Origin: Flavobacteriales bacterium UBA852
Lineage (GTDB): Bacteria; Bacteroidota; Bacteroidia; Flavobacteriales_E; Vicingaceae
Assembly (NCBI GenBank): GCA_002295925.1
Contig: DBGO01000002.1
Coordinates: 1 to 64,000, forward strand
DNA: 64,000 nucleotides
Direction: 5' to 3'
Part shown: positions 25,992 through 34,507 of the stretch, piece after piece
Position numbering within the stretch: position 1 is the first letter of the stretch
Layout of the letters: each line of letters starts with the position of its first letter
The notes under the pieces: model-generated
What the model was told of the DNA's origin: nothing
Databases searched by the model: none
What the model saw: only the letters and a program-made list of their open reading frames with translations
Translations under genes and position numbers: made by a program

Positions 25992-26918
25992 ATGGGAAAT
26001 AAAAAACATATTATCGGTATCATAGGGCAAACAGCTACGGGTAAAACCAAATTGGCGGTTGAATTGGCTTATCGCCTAAACGGAGAGATTATTTCTGCCG
26101 ATTCTCGCCAAGTTTATAAACATATGGATATTGGTACGGGGAAAGATTTGAACGAATATACCATTCACAATACTTTTATCCCTTATCATTTGATTGACAT
26201 TTGCGAACCGGGCGAAGAATATAATGTATTTCGATTTCAGCAGGATTTTTTAGCGGCTTACCACAATATTTTGGCAAGAGAAAAACAACCCGTAATGTGT
26301 GGCGGCAGTGTAATGTATATCGATGCGGTTGTTTCGGGGTATGCTTTTAGGCATGTGCCTGAAAATCCAAAATTAAGAGAACAATGGAAAAATCTGCCGG
26401 ATGCAGTATTGACCGAACAATTGAAAAAATTAAAGCCATTACACAACACAACCGATATTACCGACAGAAAACGATTGGAGCGCGCACTTGAAATTGCCCT
26501 TTTTGAGCAAAAAAATCCACAAGCGGAGTTTCCCAAACTGCCCTTTATCTTATTTATGCCTGTTTTTGAACGGACCGAGTTAAAAAAAAGAATTACCACA
26601 CGACTAAAAGAGCGCTTGCAAAACGGTATGATTGAGGAGGTGGAGAATTTAATCAACCAACATCAACTATCTGTTAAGCAATTGAAATATTACGGTTTGG
26701 AATACAAATTAGTGGCACAATACGTAAACGGCGAATTGAATTATAATGATATGTTTCAGAAATTGAACAGTGCCATTGCTCAATTTGCCAAGAGACAACT
26801 TACTTTTTATCGCAAAATGCAAAAAAAGGGCGTTACCATTTATCCTGTAAACGGCAACCTCCCTTTTGATAAAAAAGTAGATTTTGTTTTAAACAAAATA
26901 GCCGGAACGATTGATTAA
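25992..26918 (+). CDS. miaA: tRNA dimethylallyltransferase
   Basis: A 308-residue MiaA, which adds the dimethylallyl group to A37 of tRNAs reading UNN codons. The P-loop GQTATGKTKLA is at residues 12-22; ISADSRQVYKHMDIGTGK carries the catalytic Asp and DMAPP/substrate-binding residues. The insertion domain and C-terminal LKYYGLEYK and FAKRQLTFYRKM segments (tRNA binding) are in place. The ATG follows the purL terminator by 5 bp. Confidence 0.95.
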   Translation: MGNKKHIIGIIGQTATGKTKLAVELAYRLNGEIISADSRQVYKHMDIGTGKDLNEYTIHNTFIPYHLIDICEPGEEYNVFRFQQDFLAAYHNILAREKQPVMCGGSVMYIDAVVSGYAFRHVPENPKLREQWKNLPDAVLTEQLKKLKPLHNTTDITDRKRLERALEIALFEQKNPQAEFPKLPFILFMPVFERTELKKRITTRLKERLQNGMIEEVENLINQHQLSVKQLKYYGLEYKLVAQYVNGELNYNDMFQKLNSAIAQFAKRQLTFYRKMQKKGVTIYPVNGNLPFDKKVDFVLNKIAGTID

Positions 26919-26922
26919 CCGC

Positions 26923-27804
26923 CTATTTATTTAACTTCTCCAAAAACAACTTGATTTTATACGATAGTTCATCACTTACCGGCACAAGAGGCAAGCGAAC
27001 ATACTCTTCCATTATGCCCAAATGTGCTAAGGCATTTTTTATTCCTGCAGGATTACCTTCGGCAAACAAATAATCAATCAGTTCAAACACCTTGTAATGC
27101 AATGCGCGGGCTTCTTCCATATCATTTTTTAATGCTGCCCGTACCATTCCAGAAAATTCATTGGGCAAAGCATTGGCAATAACAGAAATAACGCCATCTC
27201 CACCTGCTGCAATAAATGGCAAAGTCAAAGCATCATCGCCCGAAATAACAGAAAAATCCTGTGGTTTGCCTTGGATAATTTTCATTGCTTGCTCCAAATT
27301 TCCAGATGCTTCTTTTATGGCTGTAATTCGGTCAAAATCGTGCGCCAAACGCAAGGTAGTTTCAGCCGAAATGTTTAACGAAGTTCTTCCCGGCACATTA
27401 TACAAAATAATTTTCGCATCGGTTTGTTCCATTATGGCTTTATAATGTTGGTAAATGCCTTCTTGCGTAGGTTTATTGTAGTATGGCGAAACCGACAGTA
27501 CGGCTTTAAAAACAGACAAATCGGTTGTATTTATTTGATTGATTACGGCTTGTGTATTATTTCCGCCAATACCCAAAACCAAAGGCAAACGATTATTGTT
27601 TTCTTCAATCACCGTATCAATAACTAATTTTTTCTCATCGGCATTCAAAGTAGCTGATTCGCCGGTGGTTCCAAGCACTACCAAATAGTCAACTCCGCCG
27701 TTTACCAAGTGATTTACCAGTTTGCGCAAAGCACTTACATCTACATTTTTATCTTTGTCAAAGGGTGTAACAATGGCTACACCGGTACCTTTAAACGTGT
27801 TCAT
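26923..27804 (-). CDS. dapA: 4-hydroxy-tetrahydrodipicolinate synthase
   Basis: A 293-residue TIM-barrel lyase that condenses pyruvate with aspartate semialdehyde in lysine/diaminopimelate synthesis. GTTGESATL is the substrate loop, ILYNVPGRTSLN contains the catalytic Tyr, and ITAIKEASGNLEQ contains the Schiff-base Lys near 162. Full length. The start overlaps the DUF6913 gene end by 14 bp, so translation is probably coupled. Confidence 0.96.
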   Translation of the reverse strand: MNTFKGTGVAIVTPFDKDKNVDVSALRKLVNHLVNGGVDYLVVLGTTGESATLNADEKKLVIDTVIEENNNRLPLVLGIGGNNTQAVINQINTTDLSVFKAVLSVSPYYNKPTQEGIYQHYKAIMEQTDAKIILYNVPGRTSLNISAETTLRLAHDFDRITAIKEASGNLEQAMKIIQGKPQDFSVISGDDALTLPFIAAGGDGVISVIANALPNEFSGMVRAALKNDMEEARALHYKVFELIDYLFAEGNPAGIKNALAHLGIMEEYVRLPLVPVSDELSYKIKLFLEKLNK

Positions 27805-28357
27805 ATTCCTCTGATTTTTTATTGATTATTTTTAGATAATGTTTGAGTTGGATATTAAAATATGAAATATCGTTTTTTGAAGAAACATCGAGCATAAAAT
27901 CGGCATATTTTTCCAAAAGCGGATGAGCCGCACTTACTTTAAATTGTGCTTTGGACAAAGCAAAAATCCATAACAATGGTAAGTTTTCACCTTCCAAATC
28001 TAAATTTATTAATATATCAAACGATTGATTGACAAATGATTTGAGGGTTTCATCCGACTTTTTGGGTAATCCCAACCAATTGAGCGATTTTTTGTTAAAA
28101 TACCGGTGATTTAGCTTTTGCTCGGGCATATCTTCGGGCTTTTTGGAATTGATAAAACCCAATGCCGTTACATTTTTTCTTTCTTCTTTGAAAAAGCGAA
28201 TCAACTTAACGACTTTATCCTCGTCGCTGCGTACCGTTGCATTGTAAGCAATACCTATATTTTTGGCTGTCTGCATATTATGCACACGAATTGTCCTGGA
28301 GACTTTACGTGCATTTTTATCTGTTAAATTTAATGCTATTTTACGCAAGCTGTTCAT
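27791..28357 (-). CDS. DUF6913-type protein of unknown function
   Basis: A 188-residue soluble protein next to and overlapping dapA, an arrangement I associate with the DUF6913 family of Bacteroidota. Sequence cues: RTIRVHNMQTAKNIGIAYNA, ALGFINSKKPEDM, FDILINLDLEGENLPLLWIF and the C-terminal YFNIQLKHYLKII. The ATG at 28357 is chosen; 28387 adds ten unconvincing residues. The fold looks alpha/beta (Rossmann-like segments); role unknown. The family number is from memory. Confidence 0.7.
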   Translation of the reverse strand: MNSLRKIALNLTDKNARKVSRTIRVHNMQTAKNIGIAYNATVRSDEDKVVKLIRFFKEERKNVTALGFINSKKPEDMPEQKLNHRYFNKKSLNWLGLPKKSDETLKSFVNQSFDILINLDLEGENLPLLWIFALSKAQFKVSAAHPLLEKYADFMLDVSSKNDISYFNIQLKHYLKIINKKSEEYEHV

Positions 28358-28430
28358 CGCGATAAAATTAACATCATTCAAACACATCTCCTAATATTTG
28401 GCTATTTTTACGGAATAAAATTTTCAACCG

Positions 28431-30851
28431 ATGCATATTAAAAATATTTTTATTCTTTTTATTTTACTTTCAACAACTGTAATTGCTCAAAAAGATTTTA
28501 CCACACGCGAATACCTTGATGACCCGGCTTGGACACCTCGCGAACATAATGTGGATTTTAAACATTTATTGTTGAATATCTCTTTTAAGCCCGAGGAGAA
28601 AAAAGTAATCGGTGAGGTAACACATACTTTTGTTACAATCCAAAAACAGGTAGATACTTTATTTTTGGATGCTCCCGGAATAGCCATTCTTTCGGCAGAA
28701 TTAGACGGTGAAACAATCAATTTTGACATTATTCCTTCCGGAGTGGTTTTCCGATTTAAAAATCCGTTGAAATGGAAAACGCAACATAATTTACATATTC
28801 ACTACGAAGCTACACCAAAAAAAGGCTTGTATTTTATTGGTTGGGACGACCCGAATAATTTAAGTCGCAAGCAAATTTGGACACAAGGCCAAGGCATTGA
28901 CAACCGCTACTGGTTGCCTATGTATGACGAAATGAATGATAAAATCACCTCGGAAGTATACGTAACCTTTGACAGTAAATACAAAGTATTGAGCAACGGC
29001 GTTTTGTTGCAACAAAAAAACGATAAAAAATCGGGCAATACGGTATGGCATTACAAAATGAATCACCCGCACGCACCCTATTTAATCATGCTGGGCATTG
29101 GAGAATACAAAATAAAAACCATTACCTCGAAAGGTGGGGTAAAAATTAACTTATGGTATTACCCAGAATGGGAAAACCGTGTAGAGAAAACGTATCGTTA
29201 CAGTGCCGAAATGATGGACTTTTTCGAAAAAGAAATCGGAGTGAAATACCCTTGGGAAAATTATTCGCAAATTCCGGTGCAAGATTTCATGTACGGTGCT
29301 ATGGAAAACACCACTGCCACTCTTTTTGGCGATTTTTTGTTTACCGATGACCGTGCTTTGCTTCAACGCGAATATTTATCGGTAAATGCGCACGAATTAG
29401 CTCATCAATGGTTTGGCGATTATGTAACGGCACGCAGTGATGCACACCATTGGTTGCAAGAAAGTTTTGCCACTTTTTACAACTGGTTGATAGAACGCGA
29501 ATATTACGGTCAAGACCATTTTGATTGGAACAGAAGAATGGCACAGATCAACAGTTTAAATGCCTCTAAAAAAGACGATAAACAAGTAATGCATTCGCAA
29601 TCGGGTTCAGTAAGACATTATCCCAAAGGAGCTTTTGTGTTGCATATGTTGCGCCAAGTGGTTGGCCGTGATGAATATAATGCGGCAATTAAACACTATT
29701 TGCAAAAACACGCTTACGGAAATGTAGATACCGAGGATTTGCTTACGGCTTTTCACGAAACATTGGGCAACAGCTATGATTGGTTTTTCGAACAGTGGAT
29801 TTATCACGGTGGTGAGCCTCACTACAAAGTTTCTTATTCCGATGTAGAGAAAAACGGAAAAAAGTATCATCAATTTAAAGTTGAGCAAACTCAATCTGTC
29901 AATCGTTTGGTAAAATTGTTTAAAATGCCCATCAAATTTAGAGTGGTTTACAAAGATGGCTCAAAAACTGATAAAACGGTGTGGGTTGAGAATCAATACC
30001 AAGAAATTAACATTCCTGCCCAAAAGGGTAAAGAAGTAGATTTTGTATTATTCGATGTCAATAATAATGTGTTGAAAGATGTAACTTTTGACAAACCTGT
30101 TGAAATGCTAAAATCTCAGGCCTTGAAAGCCGAAAACATGCTTGACCGTTATGATGCGGTTAAAGCTTTAAGCAATTTAGCTGTAAAGGAAAAAATGGAT
30201 TTGTTTCAAGAAATTTACAACAAAGAAAAATTTCATGCCATTAAATCGGAAATTGTAGCCCAAATGGCAGAAGGAAAAGAACTTACGGCTAAATTTATGC
30301 AACAAGCATTTAGCGATAAAGATGCTCACGTAAGAAGTACGGCAATAGATGCTTACACGAAAATTCCGGTATATCTTAAACCTCAAGCCGAAAAATTATT
30401 GAAAGATTCATCTTACCAACTGATAGAAAAGGCATTGGATAAATTGTGTTTTTCGTTTCCCGAAAATACTGCAAAATATTTGGATTTAACCAAAAACGAA
30501 ACCGGCGTGGTTGGTAAAAATGTGCGAATTAAATGGTTGGAAATGGCTATAAACCACAATCGAAACGATAAAAAATTGATTGACGAATTAATTGCTTACA
30601 CATCTAATTCTTATGAATTTAAAACCCGGATAAATGCAACCGGCGCACTTGTTAGACTAAATATTTTTAATGAAAAAGTTCTTGAAAATTTAATATCGGG
30701 AATAACCAATCCCAACACACGATTGGCTAATCCCATGAAAAGTACATTAGCTTATTTTTATCATCAAACCAAATATAAACCACTAATTTACAACTACATA
30801 AACAATTTAAAAGACGAAAAACTAAAACAGCAATTGTTTGCAATAATTTAA
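28431..30851 (+). CDS. M1 family aminopeptidase (exported)
   Basis: An 806-residue zinc aminopeptidase with a signal peptide ending IAQ. GAMENTTATLFG (near 289) is the substrate-binding GxMEN motif; HELAH at 321-325 with Glu344 in WLQESFATF form the zinc site, and Glu322 is catalytic. The C-terminal 250 residues are helical, HEAT-like repeats as in other M1 enzymes. It would trim peptides in the periplasm. It is followed after 36 bp by a thiolase gene. Confidence 0.93.
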   Translation: MHIKNIFILFILLSTTVIAQKDFTTREYLDDPAWTPREHNVDFKHLLLNISFKPEEKKVIGEVTHTFVTIQKQVDTLFLDAPGIAILSAELDGETINFDIIPSGVVFRFKNPLKWKTQHNLHIHYEATPKKGLYFIGWDDPNNLSRKQIWTQGQGIDNRYWLPMYDEMNDKITSEVYVTFDSKYKVLSNGVLLQQKNDKKSGNTVWHYKMNHPHAPYLIMLGIGEYKIKTITSKGGVKINLWYYPEWENRVEKTYRYSAEMMDFFEKEIGVKYPWENYSQIPVQDFMYGAMENTTATLFGDFLFTDDRALLQREYLSVNAHELAHQWFGDYVTARSDAHHWLQESFATFYNWLIEREYYGQDHFDWNRRMAQINSLNASKKDDKQVMHSQSGSVRHYPKGAFVLHMLRQVVGRDEYNAAIKHYLQKHAYGNVDTEDLLTAFHETLGNSYDWFFEQWIYHGGEPHYKVSYSDVEKNGKKYHQFKVEQTQSVNRLVKLFKMPIKFRVVYKDGSKTDKTVWVENQYQEINIPAQKGKEVDFVLFDVNNNVLKDVTFDKPVEMLKSQALKAENMLDRYDAVKALSNLAVKEKMDLFQEIYNKEKFHAIKSEIVAQMAEGKELTAKFMQQAFSDKDAHVRSTAIDAYTKIPVYLKPQAEKLLKDSSYQLIEKALDKLCFSFPENTAKYLDLTKNETGVVGKNVRIKWLEMAINHNRNDKKLIDELIAYTSNSYEFKTRINATGALVRLNIFNEKVLENLISGITNPNTRLANPMKSTLAYFYHQTKYKPLIYNYINNLKDEKLKQQLFAII

Positions 30852-30887
30852 AAAACTAATTTTACTAACAAAATAAAATCAATCATC

Positions 30888-32063
30888 ATGAAAGAAGTAT
30901 TTATAGTTTCGGCAGTACGTACGCCGATTGGAAGTTTTTTAGGAAGCTTATCCTCTGTTCCTGCGCCAAAATTAGGTGCTGCCGCCATTAAAGCAGCAGT
31001 AGAACGTGCAGGCATTAAACCCGAAGATGTACAAGAAGTATTTATGGGAAATGTTTTACAAGCCGGATTAGGTCAAGCTCCTGCCCGCCAAGCGGCTTTA
31101 TTTGCAGGATTATCTGAAAACACACCTTGTACAACCGTAAACAAAGTTTGTGCCTCGGGAATGAAAGCCATTATGTTGGGAGCGCAAACCATAAAAGCCG
31201 GCGACAATGATGTTGTTGTAGTTGGCGGAATGGAAAACATGTCGCAAGTACCTCATTATTACCAAGCTCGCCAAGCTGTAAAATTAGGTGATGTAAAGAT
31301 GGTTGACGGATTGGTAAAAGACGGTTTGTGGGATGTATATAACAATAAACACATGGGGAACTGTGCCGAAACTTGTGCCTCAGAAAAAGAATTCAGCCGC
31401 GAAGAGCAAGATAAATTTGCCATAGAATCTTACAAACGTTCGGCAGCTGCCTGGGAAAGCGGTAAATTTGACAATGAAGTAATTCCTGTAGAAGTTCCGC
31501 AAAGAAAAGGCGACCCTGTTATTGTAAAAGAAGATGAAGAATACAAACGCATCAATTTTGAAAAAGTAGGTAGTTTACGGCCTGCATTTGATAAAGAAGG
31601 AACAGTAACAGCTGCCAACGCTTCTACTCTTAACGACGGTGCCTCGGCATTGGTATTGATGAGCAAAGAAAAAATGGAAGAATTAGGTGTAAAACCTTTA
31701 GCCAAAATAGTTAGTTACGGCGATGCATCACACGCACCGGAATGGTTTACAACTGCGCCATCCAAAGCTATTCCCGTAGCACTTAACAAAGCCGGATTAT
31801 CGGTAAAAGATATCGACTATTGGGAATTGAACGAAGCATTCTCTGTTGTGGCATTAGCAAATATTAAAGAATTAGGATTAGACCCCGCTAAAGTAGACGT
31901 TAACGGAGGAGCAGTTTCTATCGGTCACCCATTGGGCAATTCAGGTTCACGAATTATTGTTACATTAATTAATGTATTAAAGCAAAACAATGGTAAATAC
32001 GGTGGTGCAGGAATTTGTAACGGTGGCGGTGGAGCTTCTGCCATGATTATAGAAAATGTATAA
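30888..32063 (+). CDS. Acetyl-CoA C-acetyltransferase (thiolase)
   Basis: A 391-residue thiolase that joins or splits acetoacetyl-CoA and acetyl-CoA. The nucleophilic Cys88 is in NKVCASGMKA, the catalytic His near 347 in GGAVSIGHPLGNSGSR, and the second Cys near 377 in CNGGGGASA. The length and sequence are those of biosynthetic-type thiolases (AtoB/PhaA group), but a role in fatty-acid oxidation is also possible. A strong terminator follows. Confidence 0.93.
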   Translation: MKEVFIVSAVRTPIGSFLGSLSSVPAPKLGAAAIKAAVERAGIKPEDVQEVFMGNVLQAGLGQAPARQAALFAGLSENTPCTTVNKVCASGMKAIMLGAQTIKAGDNDVVVVGGMENMSQVPHYYQARQAVKLGDVKMVDGLVKDGLWDVYNNKHMGNCAETCASEKEFSREEQDKFAIESYKRSAAAWESGKFDNEVIPVEVPQRKGDPVIVKEDEEYKRINFEKVGSLRPAFDKEGTVTAANASTLNDGASALVLMSKEKMEELGVKPLAKIVSYGDASHAPEWFTTAPSKAIPVALNKAGLSVKDIDYWELNEAFSVVALANIKELGLDPAKVDVNGGAVSIGHPLGNSGSRIIVTLINVLKQNNGKYGGAGICNGGGGASAMIIENV

Positions 32064-32083
32064 AGTTTTCACTAATATTTCAA

Positions 32084-32110
32084 CAGCCGTCCATTCCGGA
32101 CGGCTTTTTT
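32084..32110 (+). terminator. Terminator after the thiolase gene
   Basis: GCCGTCC/GGACGGC stem with loop ATTCC and a T6 tail (AGCCGTCCATTCCGGACGGC then TTTTTT). Confidence 0.92.
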
Positions 32111-32140
32111 ATTACTTTTAATCTTCCTTATTGGTAAATT

Positions 32141-32914
32141 ATGAAGTATTTAGTTTGTCATCTGTCGGTTATTCCTTGCAGAAAAGAACCTTCCGATACT
32201 GCCGAAATGGTTACGCAAATGTTGTTTGGCGAAACAGCTGTTTTACTGGAAAAACAAAACCAATGGCTGCATATCGAAACAACTTATGATAAGTATAATT
32301 GTTGGATAGATGAAAAACAAGTGTTGCCCGTTACATTGAAAGAATTTCAACAAATAGAGCAAAACAACCGGTATTTGGTTAACGAACTGGTACAAATAGC
32401 TCAAGTAAATGACCAGGTCATACCACTCACCCTTGGCGCCGTCTTACCCAATTATTCGGAAAATCAATTTTCTTTAACCAAAAATTCGACCTTTATTTAT
32501 GAAGGAAGTGTAATTGATAACAAAACAACACAACCAACCCAAATAGCCGAATACGCCTTTATGTATTTAAATGCGCCTTACCTGTGGGGAGGTCGTTCTC
32601 CTTTTGGTATTGATTGTTCAGGGTTTACCCAAATGGTTTATAAACTTTGCGGTTTAAAATTACCCCGAGATGCCTCTCAACAAGTATTGTTGGGTGAACC
32701 GCTCAATTTTGTAGAAGAAGCTCAAACCGGCGATTTGGCTTTTTTTGATAATGCAGAAGGAAATATTACGCACGTAGGCATTATGTTAGACCATAACAAA
32801 ATCATACATGCATCCGGAAATGTACGTATTGATAAACTTGACCATTATGGCATTTTCAATACCGAAAAACAAAAATACACGCATCGTTTACGTGTAATTA
32901 AACGGTATTTTTAA
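32141..32914 (+). CDS. NlpC/P60 (C40) peptidoglycan endopeptidase with SH3 domains
   Basis: A 257-residue C40 peptidase. Residues 1-120 are two bacterial SH3-like modules (CRKEPSDTAEMVTQMLFGE, NQWLHIETTYDKYNCWIDE). The catalytic domain follows: Cys159 in GIDCSGFTQ, His211 in NITHVGIM and the polar third residue near 223 in IIHASG. It matches the YkfC-type Ala-Glu peptidases that process wall peptides. It has no signal peptide, so it may act on imported muropeptides in the cytosol. Confidence 0.88.
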   Translation: MKYLVCHLSVIPCRKEPSDTAEMVTQMLFGETAVLLEKQNQWLHIETTYDKYNCWIDEKQVLPVTLKEFQQIEQNNRYLVNELVQIAQVNDQVIPLTLGAVLPNYSENQFSLTKNSTFIYEGSVIDNKTTQPTQIAEYAFMYLNAPYLWGGRSPFGIDCSGFTQMVYKLCGLKLPRDASQQVLLGEPLNFVEEAQTGDLAFFDNAEGNITHVGIMLDHNKIIHASGNVRIDKLDHYGIFNTEKQKYTHRLRVIKRYF

Positions 32915-32920
32915 TATTAT

Positions 32921-33574
32921 TTATTGGATAATCAGAAAGTCATCTTCAACTTTTTCCAGCATTTTTGCCTCTTCCCTTTTGGCATAAAAGTTTACAAACA
33001 TAATAATATCACCGGATTGAAGATTTATGAATATCTCTTTAAGTTTTTGAGGAATATTGCCACCTTTTAGATGATAGGTAAATTTTTTTCCATTCGTTCT
33101 TATTATTACAGTTCCCTGAATAATGGCATATTTCAAATTATATTCATGTATACTTGATTTTACTTTTAGTTCATTTATTTTTATCAATCCTTCTTTTGTA
33201 ATGAATGTTTCTTTGAAAGAAAATTTTGGATTAGGAATATTAATAACGGTATAAGTTGTACTAAAAAAGAATGTTTCAGTATTTAATATCAAATCTTTAT
33301 AATAACAAGCAATTTTAATTTTACCTTTTTTATATGGAAATACCTTAATCGAATTTTTATTTACGATTATCTTTCCTCCTTCTGCCGTAAATTTTAAATT
33401 GTTTTGTGGTACATTAATATTAAAATGTAAATCATTCCACATATCGGCATAAAGAACGACTCTACTTTTTGATATAACCAAATCGCCACAATGTATGTAT
33501 TCGGGAGTTTGGGCAATAGCTGATAAATGAAGAACTAAATATAAAAAGACAGAAGAGATTAATTTTGGAATCAT
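32921..33574 (-). CDS. Exported stand-alone GldM C-terminal (D3-D4)-like protein
   Basis: A 217-residue protein with a signal peptide ending AIAQ. The mature part follows the pattern of the last two periplasmic domains of the T9SS motor protein GldM: VVLYADMWNDLHFNINVP (compare the GldM VYRGVDNPISVSVP segment), KVFPYKKGKIKIACY, a closing IPNPKFSF, then a second domain with EYNLKYAIIQGTVI and LQSGDIIMFVNFYAKRE (compare GldM KGTKVYFTDINARG). It lacks the membrane anchor and the first two domains, so it is not GldM itself. Last gene of an operon with a barrel protein and an M48 protease. Similarity is by eye. Confidence 0.7.
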   Translation of the reverse strand: MIPKLISSVFLYLVLHLSAIAQTPEYIHCGDLVISKSRVVLYADMWNDLHFNINVPQNNLKFTAEGGKIIVNKNSIKVFPYKKGKIKIACYYKDLILNTETFFFSTTYTVINIPNPKFSFKETFITKEGLIKINELKVKSSIHEYNLKYAIIQGTVIIRTNGKKFTYHLKGGNIPQKLKEIFINLQSGDIIMFVNFYAKREEAKMLEKVEDDFLIIQ

Positions 33575-33593
33575 GATTTTCAGCTGTTATATT

Positions 33594-34496
33594 TTAAAAA
33601 AACACTTTTATACCTAAACTTGCTCCAACAGCACTTGACAACTTATCGGCATACGCCATTTGGTAAAACATACTCTTATCGGATTTAAATTTTATATTTT
33701 CTTTATAATCATCTAATTCATCCTCACTCATACTAAAATAATTACGCGTTTTAATTGCACTACCTGTAACAGTTGTTCCATCATAGGTGTAAAACCTTAA
33801 AAAATTCAAATATGAATTAAAATAAAGAGCAACATAGCGGTTCAATGGAAACACCATGCCGTACTCTAAACGAAAAGCTATCGTTTTTAACGGTTTTGAT
33901 TCTACTACATCTGCAATTGGTTTTCTCTGCAAGTTCTCAGTAGAATTTACCTCATAATAATATATATTGTCACTGAAATAAATTTCTGAAGAATCATTGC
34001 CTGCACTTACATTTGCATAAGATACATCTAAACTGACATAACTTCCCACGGGAGCAATTCCTGTAAAAAAGTATTTGACACCTGCATCGAAAGCTGTTTT
34101 ATTCAATTTTAAAGTACTTACGCTGGTAAGTTCTAAAGTATTATAACCAAAATCCGAGTAATATTGAATAGTTCTATCGAAAACATATGTAGAAAATGTA
34201 GAGGATTGAAAGCCGATAAAAGCTTCGAACTTTTTGCTTAATACTCTGTTGTAGGTAATCTTAAATGCCGGAATAAGTGCTTTTTTCCCAAATGTTACTG
34301 AAAGTGAATCATCACTCACTGATATTTCATTTACACTAGGGCTTCCAAAAAGACCTGTTACTTGATTTACTTGCGTTCCAATGCCATATTCAAATGTTAC
34401 GGAGTTTAATTTACCTATAAACCCCGGTTGAGCATATATAGGGTTACTTAATGCAATAAAACTGAATAAAAGCGAAATGTAAATATATTTTTTCAT
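33594..34496 (-). CDS. Predicted outer-membrane beta-barrel protein, unknown
   Basis: A 300-residue exported protein; the ATG at 34496 gives signal peptide MKKYIYISLLFSFIALSNPI ending YAQ. The body has alternating polar/aromatic strands (VTFEYGIGTQVNQVTG, FEAFIGFQSSTFSTYVF, YVALYFNSYLNFLRFY) and ends in LGIKVFF, the aromatic C-terminus of outer-membrane barrels. No family recognised. It sits between an M48 protease (12 bp upstream) and the GldM-like gene (19 bp downstream); the three are one operon and clearly AT-rich. Confidence 0.7.
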   Translation of the reverse strand: MKKYIYISLLFSFIALSNPIYAQPGFIGKLNSVTFEYGIGTQVNQVTGLFGSPSVNEISVSDDSLSVTFGKKALIPAFKITYNRVLSKKFEAFIGFQSSTFSTYVFDRTIQYYSDFGYNTLELTSVSTLKLNKTAFDAGVKYFFTGIAPVGSYVSLDVSYANVSAGNDSSEIYFSDNIYYYEVNSTENLQRKPIADVVESKPLKTIAFRLEYGMVFPLNRYVALYFNSYLNFLRFYTYDGTTVTGSAIKTRNYFSMSEDELDDYKENIKFKSDKSMFYQMAYADKLSSAVGASLGIKVFF

Positions 34497-34507
34497 GATA
34501 ATCGGTA

